This document shows, one piece after another, positions 16,206 through 23,816 of a stretch of DNA of 35,644 bases (positions are counted from its first letter, which is position 1; every line of letters starts with the position of its first letter). Source of the DNA: an uncultured Chloroflexota bacterium (GTDB lineage: Bacteria; Chloroflexota; Chloroflexia; Thermomicrobiales; UBA6265); assembly GCA_937870845.1 (NCBI GenBank), contig CALMZR010000257.1, positions 1 through 35,644 on the forward strand, in the 5' to 3' direction. The notes under the pieces were generated by a model, which worked only from the letters and a program-made list of their open reading frames with translations, was not told where the DNA came from and did not search any database. The position numbers were made by a program, and so were the translations under genes.

Positions 16206-17033
16206 ATGCTCGTAGTAAAGATCGGCGGTGGCGCGGCCATCGGCGAAGGCGGCTACACCAACTTCGCGCAAGACCTGGCGGAAGTGACCGAGCCGGTCGT
16301 CGTCGTGCATGGCGGCAACGCCGAGTTCAGCCAGCTCAGCCGCCAACTCGGCATGCCGCCGCGGATGATCACGTCCTCGTCCGGGCGCGTCACCCGCTAC
16401 ACCGACGCCGCGACGATGGACGCCATGCTCATGGCCTACTGCGGCAAGGTCAACAAGCGTCTGGTCGCCACTTTGCGTGCGGCGGGCGTCAACGCCGTCG
16501 GATTGAGCGCCATCGACGGCGGTATCGGCGTCGGCCGGCGCAAGCCCGTCCTGCGCGGCAGCGAAGACGGCAAGCAGAAGATCCTGCGCGACGACCACGC
16601 GGGCACGCTTGAGGCCGTCGATCCCTCGCTGATCCAACTCCTCCTCGACAACGGCTACCTACCCGTGCTCACCCCGCCCGCGCTCGGCGAAGAGGGCGTC
16701 CCGATCAACGTCGATGGCGACAAGCTCGCCCTCGCACTGGCGACGGTGCTCGGCGCGGACGGACTGCTCTTCTTCTCCGATACTCCCGGATTGCTGCGCG
16801 ACCGGGACGACGAAACTACCCTGATCGCCGAGATCGACGCCGGCTCGCCGGAGAGCGCCCTCGCCGCGGCGGGCGGCCGCATGGTCGTCAAAGTGGAAGC
16901 CGCCCTTGGGGCCATCGGGCGCGGCGTCGGCCGCGTCATCTTCGCCGATGGCCGCATCGATCACCCCATCCGCGCCGCGCTGAACGGCCAGGGAACGACC
17001 GTGCGCCGCGCCGGCGCCGTCGCCGCCAGATAG
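16206..17033 (+). CDS. lysZ: [LysW]-aminoadipate kinase (acetylglutamate kinase family)
   Basis: This 275-residue protein phosphorylates the side-chain carboxyl of LysW-bound alpha-aminoadipate in the carrier-protein lysine pathway. It begins MLVVKIGGGAAIG, the amino acid kinase phosphate loop, and has VVVHGGNAE, the RYTDAATMDAMLM region, GKVNKRLVATLRAAGVNAVGL, and the nucleotide-site VNVDGDKLALALA. The GKVNK and VGLS-x-D-G segments are those of LysZ rather than ordinary ArgB, and the neighbour lysJ supports this. The start at 16206 is chosen because the family begins there; AGGGAGG lies 12 bases upstream, rather far. A role in ornithine synthesis as well is possible. The carrier LysW and LysX are not in the window. 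Confidence 0.85.
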   Translation: MLVVKIGGGAAIGEGGYTNFAQDLAEVTEPVVVVHGGNAEFSQLSRQLGMPPRMITSSSGRVTRYTDAATMDAMLMAYCGKVNKRLVATLRAAGVNAVGLSAIDGGIGVGRRKPVLRGSEDGKQKILRDDHAGTLEAVDPSLIQLLLDNGYLPVLTPPALGEEGVPINVDGDKLALALATVLGADGLLFFSDTPGLLRDRDDETTLIAEIDAGSPESALAAAGGRMVVKVEAALGAIGRGVGRVIFADGRIDHPIRAALNGQGTTVRRAGAVAAR

Positions 17034-17046
17034 GAAGCAGGAGATC

Positions 17047-18225
17047 ATGGCCGCCGGAACGATGACCCTCTCCGACATCCAGCGCCTCGAGAACGAGCAC
17101 CAGCCGCCGCTCTACGCCAAACGGGAGATCGCCCTTGTCCGCGGCGAGGGCCCATACCTGTTCGACTCGGACGGCCGCCGCTACCTCGACGCCATGAGCA
17201 ACTATGGCGTCGCCATCCTCGGGCACGCCGACCCCGAGTACGCCGCGGCGATGGCCGATCAATTGCGAACGCTGGCGACTGGCCACCAGAGCTTCTACAG
17301 CGATGTCCGAGCGGAACTGCTGGGAGAGTTGGCGGCGATCGCCCCGGCAGGATTGACGCGCTCCTTCCTGTCGAACTCGGGCGCGGAGGCGATCGAGGCG
17401 GCCCTGAAATTCGCTCGCGTCGCCACCGGCCGGCCAAACCTCGTTGCCGCCAAGCGCGGCTACCACGGCCGCACCCTCGGCGCCCTGGCCGTCACCGCCG
17501 ACCAGAAGTACCGCGCCCCCTTCGAACCGCTGGCCCCCGCGACCGTCCACGTCTCCTTCAACGACGCCGACGCCCTCGACGCCGCGGTTGGCGACGACAC
17601 CGCCGCCATCCTGCTCGAGCCGATCCAGGGCGAGGGCGGCATCTGGCCGGCGTCCACGGAGTATCTGCAAGCCGCCCGCCGCATCGCCGACGAGCGCGGC
17701 GCATTGCTCATCGCCGACGAGATTCAGACCGGCTTCCGCACCGGCGAACCGTGGGCCATCACCCCCTCCGGCGTCACGCCGGACATCCTGGTGACCGCCA
17801 AAGCCCTGGCCAACGGCTTCCCCATCGGTCTCACCATGTGTACCGAGGCCATCTCCGAGGCCATCCCCTCCGGCGGCCACGGCACGACCTTCGGGGCCAA
17901 CCCCCTCGCCTGCCGCGCCGCTGTCGTCACGTTGCGCGCCCTCCGGGACCGCGATCTGTACGCGCAATCCACTCGCATCGGCCAGGCAATCATGGACCGC
18001 CTGACCGCGCTCGACAGCCCGAAGATTCGCCAGGTGCGCGGCCGCGGCATGATGATCGGCGTCGAGCTGAAAGAGCGCGTCACCCCCACGCTGCGCGGCT
18101 TGCAGGAGCGCGGCGTCCTCGTCCTCCCCGCCGGCGCGACAACGTTCCGGTTGCTCCCGCCGCTCGTCTGGGAGTCCGAGCAGATCGACGAGTTCATGGA
18201 GGCCGCGACCCAAGTCCTAACCTGA
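17047..18225 (+). CDS. lysJ: [LysW]-lysine/ornithine aminotransferase (ArgD/LysJ family)
   Basis: This 392-residue class III PLP aminotransferase would convert LysW-bound aminoadipate semialdehyde to LysW-lysine. The cofactor site shows SNSGAEAIEAALK at 109-121, IADEIQTGF with Asp224, and the PLP Lys252 in TAKALANGFPIG. The segment HGTTFGANPLACRAA closes the phosphate site. It starts 13 bp after lysZ with GGAG 3 bases before the ATG, so the two form an operon. The alternative is acetylornithine aminotransferase (ArgD), which has the same motifs. The lysZ neighbour favours LysJ, and many such enzymes serve both pathways. Confidence 0.85.
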   Translation: MAAGTMTLSDIQRLENEHQPPLYAKREIALVRGEGPYLFDSDGRRYLDAMSNYGVAILGHADPEYAAAMADQLRTLATGHQSFYSDVRAELLGELAAIAPAGLTRSFLSNSGAEAIEAALKFARVATGRPNLVAAKRGYHGRTLGALAVTADQKYRAPFEPLAPATVHVSFNDADALDAAVGDDTAAILLEPIQGEGGIWPASTEYLQAARRIADERGALLIADEIQTGFRTGEPWAITPSGVTPDILVTAKALANGFPIGLTMCTEAISEAIPSGGHGTTFGANPLACRAAVVTLRALRDRDLYAQSTRIGQAIMDRLTALDSPKIRQVRGRGMMIGVELKERVTPTLRGLQERGVLVLPAGATTFRLLPPLVWESEQIDEFMEAATQVLT

Positions 18226-18370
18226 CCCTGCGGCGAGCCGCCTGGCGTACCCCTCGCCCATCGCGATGGGCGAGGAAGCTGGGGGTGACACGGAAACCGG
18301 GTGGACGCTTGCGGTGGCCGCGGGCGGCCCCGCGGCGGCCGAAGGATGCGCGCCGACCCTGTCCCGTAGC

Positions 18371-18396
18371 CTTTGCATCCTTTGCACCCTTCGCCG
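18371..18396 (+). repeat. Intergenic 9-bp tandem repeat, site 1
   Basis: CTTTGCATC (18371-18379) is followed directly by CTTTGCACC (18380-18388) and a degenerate third unit CTTCGCCGG. It resembles the 9-bp units at 26924-26950 and 31496-31522. It lies in the 275-base gap between lysJ and the second F420-type oxidoreductase. Confidence 0.45.
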
Positions 18397-18451
18397 GCTC
18401 GGCCCCGCCCCGCAACCACTCGGATTCCGCATGAGGCCGATCACGCTGCGG

Positions 18452-18457
18452 TATGAT
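18452..18457 (+). promoter_or_regulatory. Possible -10 box for oxidoreductase 2
   Basis: TATGAT at 18452-18457 matches the -10 consensus at five of six bases and lies 43 bases before the ATG at 18501. No good -35 box is visible, so the call is weak. Confidence 0.35.
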
Positions 18458-18500
18458 CCCGTTCCGCGAATCAGCACCGAAGGCGGAGCAGGAGCAACGA

Positions 18501-19436
18501 ATGCCGGACAAACCGTCGCGCGGACGCCCCTTGAAAGTCGGCGTCCAGCTCCCGGAGGTCGAGCGCGTCGCCCCCTGGAGCGACCTGGCGCGCATGGCGA
18601 CCACCATCGAAGCCCTCGGCTTCGACTCGATCTGGGTCGGGGACCACATTATCTTTCAGGACGGCGACGAGCCGCCGCGCGGCCCCTGGGAAGCCTGGAC
18701 GGTGATGGCCGCCGTGGCCGCCATCACCAACCGCGTCGAGATCGGCCCCCTCGTCGCCTGCACCTCGTTCCACAACCCCGGCATGATCGCCAAAAAGGCG
18801 GCCACGCTCGACGAGATCTCCGGCGGCCGCCTCATCCTCGGCCTCGGCGCCGGCTGGAACGAGCGCGAGTACGCCGCCTTCGGCTACCCCTACGACCACC
18901 GCGTCTCCCGCTTCGAGGAAGCCTTCACCATCATCCGCCGCCTCCTCAACGGCGAGACCCTCGATTTCCACGGCGAGTACTACGCCGCCGATGACGGCCA
19001 GATCCTGCCGCCGGGGCCGCGCGTGGGCGGCATCCCGCTCATGGTTGGCTCGGCCGGGGAGCGCATGCTCGCCATCACCGCGCCTTACATCCAGAGCTGG
19101 AACGCCTGGTACGCCTGGTTCAACAATCGACCGGAAGACCTCGGACCCTGGCTGCAAAAGCTGGACGACGCCTGCGCTCGCGCCGGCCGCGATCCGAAAG
19201 AGATCGAACGCACCTGCGCCGTCTACGTCGGCCTCAGCGGCGGCAAGGGGCGACATGTTGGGGCGACGGACGAGGCGAAAATCGAACCGCTGACCGGAAC
19301 GCCGGAGGCGATGGCATCCGTGCTGCGGCAATACGCGGACGCCGGCATCGGCCACGTCCAGTTGGTGATGGATCCCATCACGGCCGAGGCGATCGAGGAG
19401 TTCGCACCGGTGCTGGAGATTCTCGACCACCCGTAA
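18501..19436 (+). CDS. LLM class F420-dependent oxidoreductase, paralog 2
   Basis: This 311-residue enzyme is closely similar to the protein at 12582. It has LKVGVQLPEVERV at the start, ALGFDSIWVGDHIIF, VEIGPLVACTSFHNPGMIAK, and RLILGLGAGWNEREYAAFGY, all in the same order. It lacks the short insertion around residues 25-30 of paralog 1. The ATG at 18501 has GGAG 7 bases upstream; the frame is open to 18453 without family sequence. The second half diverges more (PGPRVGGIPLMVGSAGERML remains), so the two probably use different substrates with the same cofactor. The ROK kinase gene starts 32 bp downstream and may be co-transcribed. Confidence 0.9.
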   Translation: MPDKPSRGRPLKVGVQLPEVERVAPWSDLARMATTIEALGFDSIWVGDHIIFQDGDEPPRGPWEAWTVMAAVAAITNRVEIGPLVACTSFHNPGMIAKKAATLDEISGGRLILGLGAGWNEREYAAFGYPYDHRVSRFEEAFTIIRRLLNGETLDFHGEYYAADDGQILPPGPRVGGIPLMVGSAGERMLAITAPYIQSWNAWYAWFNNRPEDLGPWLQKLDDACARAGRDPKEIERTCAVYVGLSGGKGRHVGATDEAKIEPLTGTPEAMASVLRQYADAGIGHVQLVMDPITAEAIEEFAPVLEILDHP

Positions 19437-19468
19437 CTCGACCGGGATCGCGCGTGGAGGAATGACCC

Positions 19469-20461
19469 ATGGCCAAGCGGCACGCGATCGGCATCGACTT
19501 TGGAGGCACCAAGCTGCTGGCGGCGGTGGTCGACGTCGACTCCGGCGAGGTGGTGGCCACCGCCAAGAAGCGCACCTCCGCCTCCGACGGCCCGGACGAC
19601 ATCCTCGGCAAGATCCACGGCGCGACGGACGCGGCCCTCAAATCGGCCAAGCTGAAACCGAAGGAACTTCTGGGCATCGGCGTCGGCGCGGCAGGGCAGG
19701 TAGACGCGCGTGAGGGCGTTCTCCTCGGCACCCCAAACCTCAGCCAGGCGGTCATCGACCTGCCCATTGCCGCATCGCTGCGCGAGAAGTACGGCGTCAA
19801 CGCCGCGCTGCGCAACGACGTCCAGGTCGCCGCGGCCGGGGAGCTGGCCTTCGGGGCCGGGCAGGGCGTGCAGGACTTCATCTGCTGCTTCGTCGGCACC
19901 GGCGTCGGCGGCGCGGTCGTCACCGGCGGCACGCTGGTGGCCGGGGCCAGCGGCAGCGCCGGGGAGATCGGGCACATCGTCGTCGATACCGGCGGCCGCC
20001 TCTGCGGCTGCGGCGGGCGCGGCCACCTGGAAGCGTACGCCTCGCGCACTGCCATCACCTTCAGCTTGATGGGCGACCTCAAGCGCGGCCGCACGTCGAT
20101 CCTGACCGAGCTGGCGCCCGACCTCTCCACGGCGGCGATGTGGCCCGAAAGCGGGGCGGTGAAGTCGGGCGTCCTCGAGGACGCCCTGAAAGCGGGCGAT
20201 GAGCTCGTGACCGAGACGATCACCGAAGCCGGCCGCTACCTCGGGTATGGCCTCGCCTCGGTCATCAACCTCCTCAATCCGCAGCGGATCGTCCTCGGCG
20301 GCGGCGTCATCGAATCGGTCGGCCTGATGTTCGACGTCGCCGTCGAGTACGCGCGGCGGGAGGCGTTGGCCGCCCCGCGCCAGAACGTCGAGTTCACCCG
20401 CGCCAAGCTCGGGGATCACGCCGGGGTCGTCGGCGCCGCGCTCATCGGCGCGGAGTCGTGA
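19469..20461 (+). CDS. ROK family sugar kinase (glucokinase-like)
   Basis: This 330-residue cytoplasmic kinase phosphorylates glucose or a related sugar with ATP. The phosphate loop IGIDFGGTKLLAAV is at 7-20, the catalytic Asp117 is in LRNDVQV, and the second ATP motif GTGVGGAVVTGG is at 143-154. The zinc site is GEIGHIVVDTGG with His169, then Cys179 and Cys181 in CGCGGRGHLE. The third zinc Cys of the usual C-x-C-G-x2-G-C-x-E is His186 here. The length is normal and no winged helix is present, so it is an enzyme rather than a repressor. GGAGG lies 8 bases before the start. It is close behind oxidoreductase 2 and convergent with caiB. Confidence 0.9.
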   Translation: MAKRHAIGIDFGGTKLLAAVVDVDSGEVVATAKKRTSASDGPDDILGKIHGATDAALKSAKLKPKELLGIGVGAAGQVDAREGVLLGTPNLSQAVIDLPIAASLREKYGVNAALRNDVQVAAAGELAFGAGQGVQDFICCFVGTGVGGAVVTGGTLVAGASGSAGEIGHIVVDTGGRLCGCGGRGHLEAYASRTAITFSLMGDLKRGRTSILTELAPDLSTAAMWPESGAVKSGVLEDALKAGDELVTETITEAGRYLGYGLASVINLLNPQRIVLGGGVIESVGLMFDVAVEYARREALAAPRQNVEFTRAKLGDHAGVVGAALIGAES

Positions 20462-20495
20462 GCGAGGGCGTCGTGCTCCCTTCGCCGCTTCGGCC

Positions 20496-21716
20496 CTACG
20501 GCTGCCGGTCCCCAAACGCCCCGCGCTGGGTGAGACTCGCAACCTCATCGGCGTTGTATCTAATCTCGGCAAGCAGCTCCGCCGCATCGGCCCCAAGCCC
20601 CGGAGCCGACCGATACTCAGGCGCGAAACCAGATGCCTTCAGTGGCAGGCCCACGCCTCGCACCGCCCCCAGCTGTGGGTGATCGTACGACGCCAGCATC
20701 CCCCGCTCCCGCAACCGCTCGACCTCGAGCGCCTGCTCCATGTCGCGCACCGGGGCGCACGGAACGCCACCGCGGAGCCTCTCGAGCCACTCGTACGTGG
20801 TTCGCTTTCGCAGGCGCGCCGACAGCGTCTCGATCAGCGCCTCCCGATGCTCGTGCCGCGCGGCAAAGGAGGCGAAGCGGGGATCGCGCGTCAACTCCGG
20901 CAACTGCAGCGCCTCGACCAGCGCCGTAAAGAACTTCTCCTTGGCGCAGGCGATGGCGATGTAGCCGTCCGCGGTCTCGAAGAATTGAAACGGGACGATG
21001 CTGGGATGCGCCGAATGGGGCAGACGCTTCGTCGGGATGCCGGCGGACAACCACCATGTCGCCTGATAGCTGAGCATCGCGAGCGCCGTGTCGAACAGCG
21101 ACGCGTCGATGTCCCTGCCATATCCGGTGCGCCGCGCCTCGTGGACCCCGGCGAGCAGACCGCACGCCGCGGTCAACCCGGCCGCGTAATCGACCATCGG
21201 CAACCCGCTCCGGGCAGGCGGCGTCCCCGGCTCCCCCGTGAGACTGGCCCAGCCCGCCTCCGCCTGCACCAGGGCGTCGTACCCCGGTTCGGCCCGCCGC
21301 TCCCCCTCGCGCCCATACGCCGAGAGCGAGACGCATACGATGGCCGGGTTCACCTCGCCCAGCGCGGCATAGGTCAACCCCAGCGGCTCCGGCAGATCGC
21401 CGCGCAGGTTGTTGTACACCGCGTCGGAGGTGGCCACGAGCCGATGGAGCACCTCGCGCCCGGCGGCGTTCGTCAGGTCGAGTGCGATGCTGCGCTTGCC
21501 GCGGTTGAACGCCTCGAAGTAGAGGCTGCTGCCGTCCACGGCGCCCGGAGGGACGCTGCGCCCGATGTCGCCGCCGGCCGCCGGGTCCTCGATCTTGATC
21601 ACCTCGGCCCCAAGATCGGCCAGCAAGAGCGTCCCGAACGGCCCCGCCCCGAACTGCTCGACAGCTACGATCCGCAGATCGGCCAACGGTCCCGGCGCGT
21701 CCTTCTCGTCGCTCAT
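20496..21716 (-). CDS. CaiB/BaiF family CoA-transferase (class III)
   Basis: This 406-residue protein moves CoA between carboxylic acids. The start PLADLRIVAVEQFGAGPF and the AFNRGKRSIALDL segment are typical of class III CoA-transferases. The catalytic Asp should be Asp147 in PGYDALVQAEAG. The frame is open far upstream. A Met at 21758 has a GGAGG site, but the 14 codons between the two starts use A and T in third positions unlike the rest of the gene, so 21716 is preferred. The gene is divergent from manA and convergent with the ROK gene. The substrate is unknown. Confidence 0.9.
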   Translation of the reverse strand: MSDEKDAPGPLADLRIVAVEQFGAGPFGTLLLADLGAEVIKIEDPAAGGDIGRSVPPGAVDGSSLYFEAFNRGKRSIALDLTNAAGREVLHRLVATSDAVYNNLRGDLPEPLGLTYAALGEVNPAIVCVSLSAYGREGERRAEPGYDALVQAEAGWASLTGEPGTPPARSGLPMVDYAAGLTAACGLLAGVHEARRTGYGRDIDASLFDTALAMLSYQATWWLSAGIPTKRLPHSAHPSIVPFQFFETADGYIAIACAKEKFFTALVEALQLPELTRDPRFASFAARHEHREALIETLSARLRKRTTYEWLERLRGGVPCAPVRDMEQALEVERLRERGMLASYDHPQLGAVRGVGLPLKASGFAPEYRSAPGLGADAAELLAEIRYNADEVASLTQRGAFGDRQP

Positions 21717-21860
21717 GGGTCCGATTCTCGCTCTTTGCGATGAAAAATTCTCTATCATGGACCCTCCAAGCCGCCTCAGGTGGCCGCGCGCCGCCAAGTC
21801 GCTGAGCGCAAACGATAGCCGGGGAGACATCGTGTCTATGGAACCGGCCGCAAACGGCCC

Positions 21861-22931
21861 GTGCCGCAGCGCGTGATAGAGCCCATCAGGGTCCGGCCTC
21901 GCCTCGACGCCAAACCTTGGGGTGGGCGGCGGCTCGAAGCCTGGGGCGTCGCCCTGCCCGCGGGGGAGCAGATCGGCGAGGCGCTCCTGACCGCGCCAGA
22001 CTCGATCGTCGCCTCCGGGGCCTCCCAGGGCATCACGCTGGGCGAGCTGACACGTCGGGATCCGGCCGCCTGGGTGGGAGCCGCCGGCCTGGCGGTCACC
22101 GGCGGCCGCCCCATCTTCCCCCTCCTGGTGAAGCTGATCGACAGCCAGTCCGACCTTTCCATCCAAGTCCATCCCGACGACCGCGCCGCCGCAGCAGCGA
22201 ATCTCGGCACGGGCAAAACCGAGGCGTACCACGTGCTGGCCGCCGACCCCGGCAGCGTCATCTTTCTCGGACTGCGCCTGGATGCCAACGTTGATGACTT
22301 TGCTACCGCCTGCCGCCGCGCCGATGGCTCGGCGGCCCATTTCCTGCGTCGGGTTTCCGCCCAACCAGGGATGACGGTGCTCATCCCGGCCGGCACGCCC
22401 CATGCCCTCGGCGCCGGCGTCACCCTCTACGAAATCCAGCAGCCCTCCAACGTCACCTTCCGCCTCGACGACTGGGGCCGCGTCGATGCCGCAGGCGCCT
22501 CGCGTCCCTTGCATCACGACGCGGGGCTGGCCGTCGTCGATCCCCGCTCCCGGCCAGAGCCGATCTCGCCGATCGCCATCGGCGCCAACCACGCCGAGCG
22601 CGAGCTGCTGGTGGCCACGCGTTACTTCGCCCTGGAGCGGATCGCCGCCGCCGGCATCGCCCTCGTCCCGACGGCTGCCAGCCCGCAGGCGCTGACGTGC
22701 ATCCGGGGGAGATGGACTGCCGCAACCGGCGCCTCCGAGACCGATTTCTCCCGCGGCGAGACGATCATCCTGCCCGCCGGCGCCGGCGCCGCGCTGACCG
22801 CTTCCGCGGACGGAACGGTCCTGCGCGGCTGGGTTCCCGATCTCGAGCGCGACGTCGCGGCGCCGGCCCGCGCCGCCGGGGCGAGCGACGAGCAGATCCG
22901 CGCGCTGGGCGGGACGCTGCTCGACGCCTGA
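21861..22931 (+). CDS. manA: Mannose-6-phosphate isomerase, class I-like
   Basis: This 356-residue zinc enzyme interconverts mannose 6-phosphate and fructose 6-phosphate. The metal ligands are visible in LSIQVHPDD (Gln and His), TEAYHVL (Glu) and IPAGTPHALG (His). The N-terminal KPWGGRRLEAWG and the GEALLTAPDS segment match the short bacterial ManA/YvyI type, and the QQPSNVTFRLDDWGR segment is also conserved. The length is at the upper end for the short type. The GTG at 21861 has no good ribosome site, and a GTG four codons later is possible. It is divergent from caiB, sharing a 144-base gap. Confidence 0.88.
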   Translation: MPQRVIEPIRVRPRLDAKPWGGRRLEAWGVALPAGEQIGEALLTAPDSIVASGASQGITLGELTRRDPAAWVGAAGLAVTGGRPIFPLLVKLIDSQSDLSIQVHPDDRAAAAANLGTGKTEAYHVLAADPGSVIFLGLRLDANVDDFATACRRADGSAAHFLRRVSAQPGMTVLIPAGTPHALGAGVTLYEIQQPSNVTFRLDDWGRVDAAGASRPLHHDAGLAVVDPRSRPEPISPIAIGANHAERELLVATRYFALERIAAAGIALVPTAASPQALTCIRGRWTAATGASETDFSRGETIILPAGAGAALTASADGTVLRGWVPDLERDVAAPARAAGASDEQIRALGGTLLDA

Positions 22932-22991
22932 ATCGACGCGGCGGCAGGCGCCATCAGGACCATTGAGCGGGCTCATTCCTCTCGATTCCGA

Positions 22992-23020
22992 TTGACACCA
23001 TGGCCGTACAGTGCTAGGTT
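22992..23020 (+). promoter_or_regulatory. Promoter of the acidic exported protein gene
   Basis: TTGACA (22992-22997) and TAGGTT (23015-23020) are spaced by 17 bases. The gene starts at 23141, so the leader would be about 115 bases. The -35 box is perfect; the -10 box matches only at three positions. Confidence 0.5.
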
Positions 23021-23140
23021 CATGCGGGGAAGGAGATCCAGCCTCCCGACGTCGGTTGCTGTCCGGCGGCTCGGCGCGAATCGCGCCCCGTCGCTCGTCT
23101 GGAGCAGGGCAACCGCAAGAGGCGGGATGGGAGGGGATTC

Positions 23141-23692
23141 ATGCAGCCAATTCTGAAGGACCGCGGCGGGGTCCGCATCGAACGTGGGTTTCGCGGCGTG
23201 GTGGGTCGGTTCCTGGCCGCGACGGCGATGGCTTGGACGGTGTGCAGTGCGGCCATCGCCGGGGCCGCTGCGCAAGAATCTTCGGGACCAATCACCACCG
23301 GCGCCAGCAACGGCGGCATCGCTTCTGCCTCGTCCGGCGGCGAAATCCAAATCGGCACGATCGTCACCGGCGAGAATACCGGCAACTCGATCAGCACCGG
23401 CGACATCGCCGGCGCGGCCGAATTGCACGGCGGCGAGATCGATTACCCAACCACCGTCAACGTCTACCAGAACGACGCGCCGCTCATCGCCTCCGCCGAC
23501 GGCGGCGACTACGGCACGGCCTCCCCGCCGGAAGGGGACGGCCCCGAGGTCGACATCGACATCAACAACGAGGACCGGAACCGCAACGACAACCGCAGCG
23601 ACGCCACCGGCATCGGCGAAGGCGGCGAGGGCGGCGAGGGCGGCGACGGCGGGGACGTGATCATCAACCCGGCCGGAGCGCCCATCGAGTAG
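23141..23692 (+). CDS. Exported low-complexity acidic protein of unknown function
   Basis: This 183-residue protein has a long signal: a basic region to residue 23, a hydrophobic run to about 43 and an A-A-A-Q cleavage site near 44-47. The mature protein is rich in Gly, Ser, Thr, Asn and Asp. Residues 52-88 repeat short (I/T)-x-T-G-x-N/D-x-G-x-x-(I/A) units, for example ITTGASNGG, IVTGENTGNSI and STGDIAG, which suggests a beta-solenoid-like or polymer-forming segment. A P-T-T-V-N-V-Y strand follows, then a strongly acidic Asp/Asn/Arg run and Gly-Glu repeats before a VIINPAG end. There is no Cys in the mature part. The start has GGGAGGGG 4 bases upstream. A nested hairpin follows the gene. The protein is probably surface or matrix material; this is inferred from composition. 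Confidence 0.7.
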   Translation: MQPILKDRGGVRIERGFRGVVGRFLAATAMAWTVCSAAIAGAAAQESSGPITTGASNGGIASASSGGEIQIGTIVTGENTGNSISTGDIAGAAELHGGEIDYPTTVNVYQNDAPLIASADGGDYGTASPPEGDGPEVDIDINNEDRNRNDNRSDATGIGEGGEGGEGGDGGDVIINPAGAPIE

Positions 23693-23723
23693 GGTGACGG
23701 GATCACAGGGTGTCTAGGTGAAA

Positions 23724-23753
23724 TGGGGGCGCGGGACTGATCCCGTGCCCCCA
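23724..23753 (+). terminator. Hairpin terminator after the acidic exported protein
   Basis: A 13-bp stem (23724-23736 with 23741-23753, one mismatch) closes on CTGA. It lies 32 bases after the stop codon and inside a larger inverted repeat. Confidence 0.6.
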
Positions 23754-23762
23754 ACTTCGTGC

Positions 23763-23768
23763 TATAAC
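23763..23768 (+). promoter_or_regulatory. Extended -10 promoter for the class III aminotransferase
   Basis: TATAAC at 23763-23768 is preceded by TGC, giving an extended -10 element (TG-N-TATAAC). The ATG is at 23817. It lies within the inverted-repeat element, so the repeat may carry this promoter. No -35 box is clear. Confidence 0.4.
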
Positions 23769-23816
23769 CCTGTCACCTTGACACCCGGAAACCCCGACAC
23801 CCGTAACGGAGGCATC

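Larger units (their letters stand above)
23693..23803. repeat. Inverted-repeat element with GGGTGTC/GGTGAC arms
   Basis: The left arm GGGTGTCTAGGTGA (23708-23721) pairs with TCACCTTGACACCC (23773-23786) at 13 of 14 positions. Looser GGTGACGGG and CCCCGACACCCG motifs extend the arms outward. The arms enclose a separate GC-rich hairpin (23724-23753). The arm motifs resemble those of the element at 30125-30210. It lies directly after the acidic exported protein gene. Confidence 0.6.

Noticed and set aside
16936-18213. 425-residue minus-strand frame
   Set aside because: It is antisense to lysJ, Gly/Asp-rich and without motifs.
21717-22976. Upstream extension of the caiB frame to 826 residues
   Set aside because: The extra part is antisense to manA, has no family sequence, and arises from the high GC content keeping the frame open.
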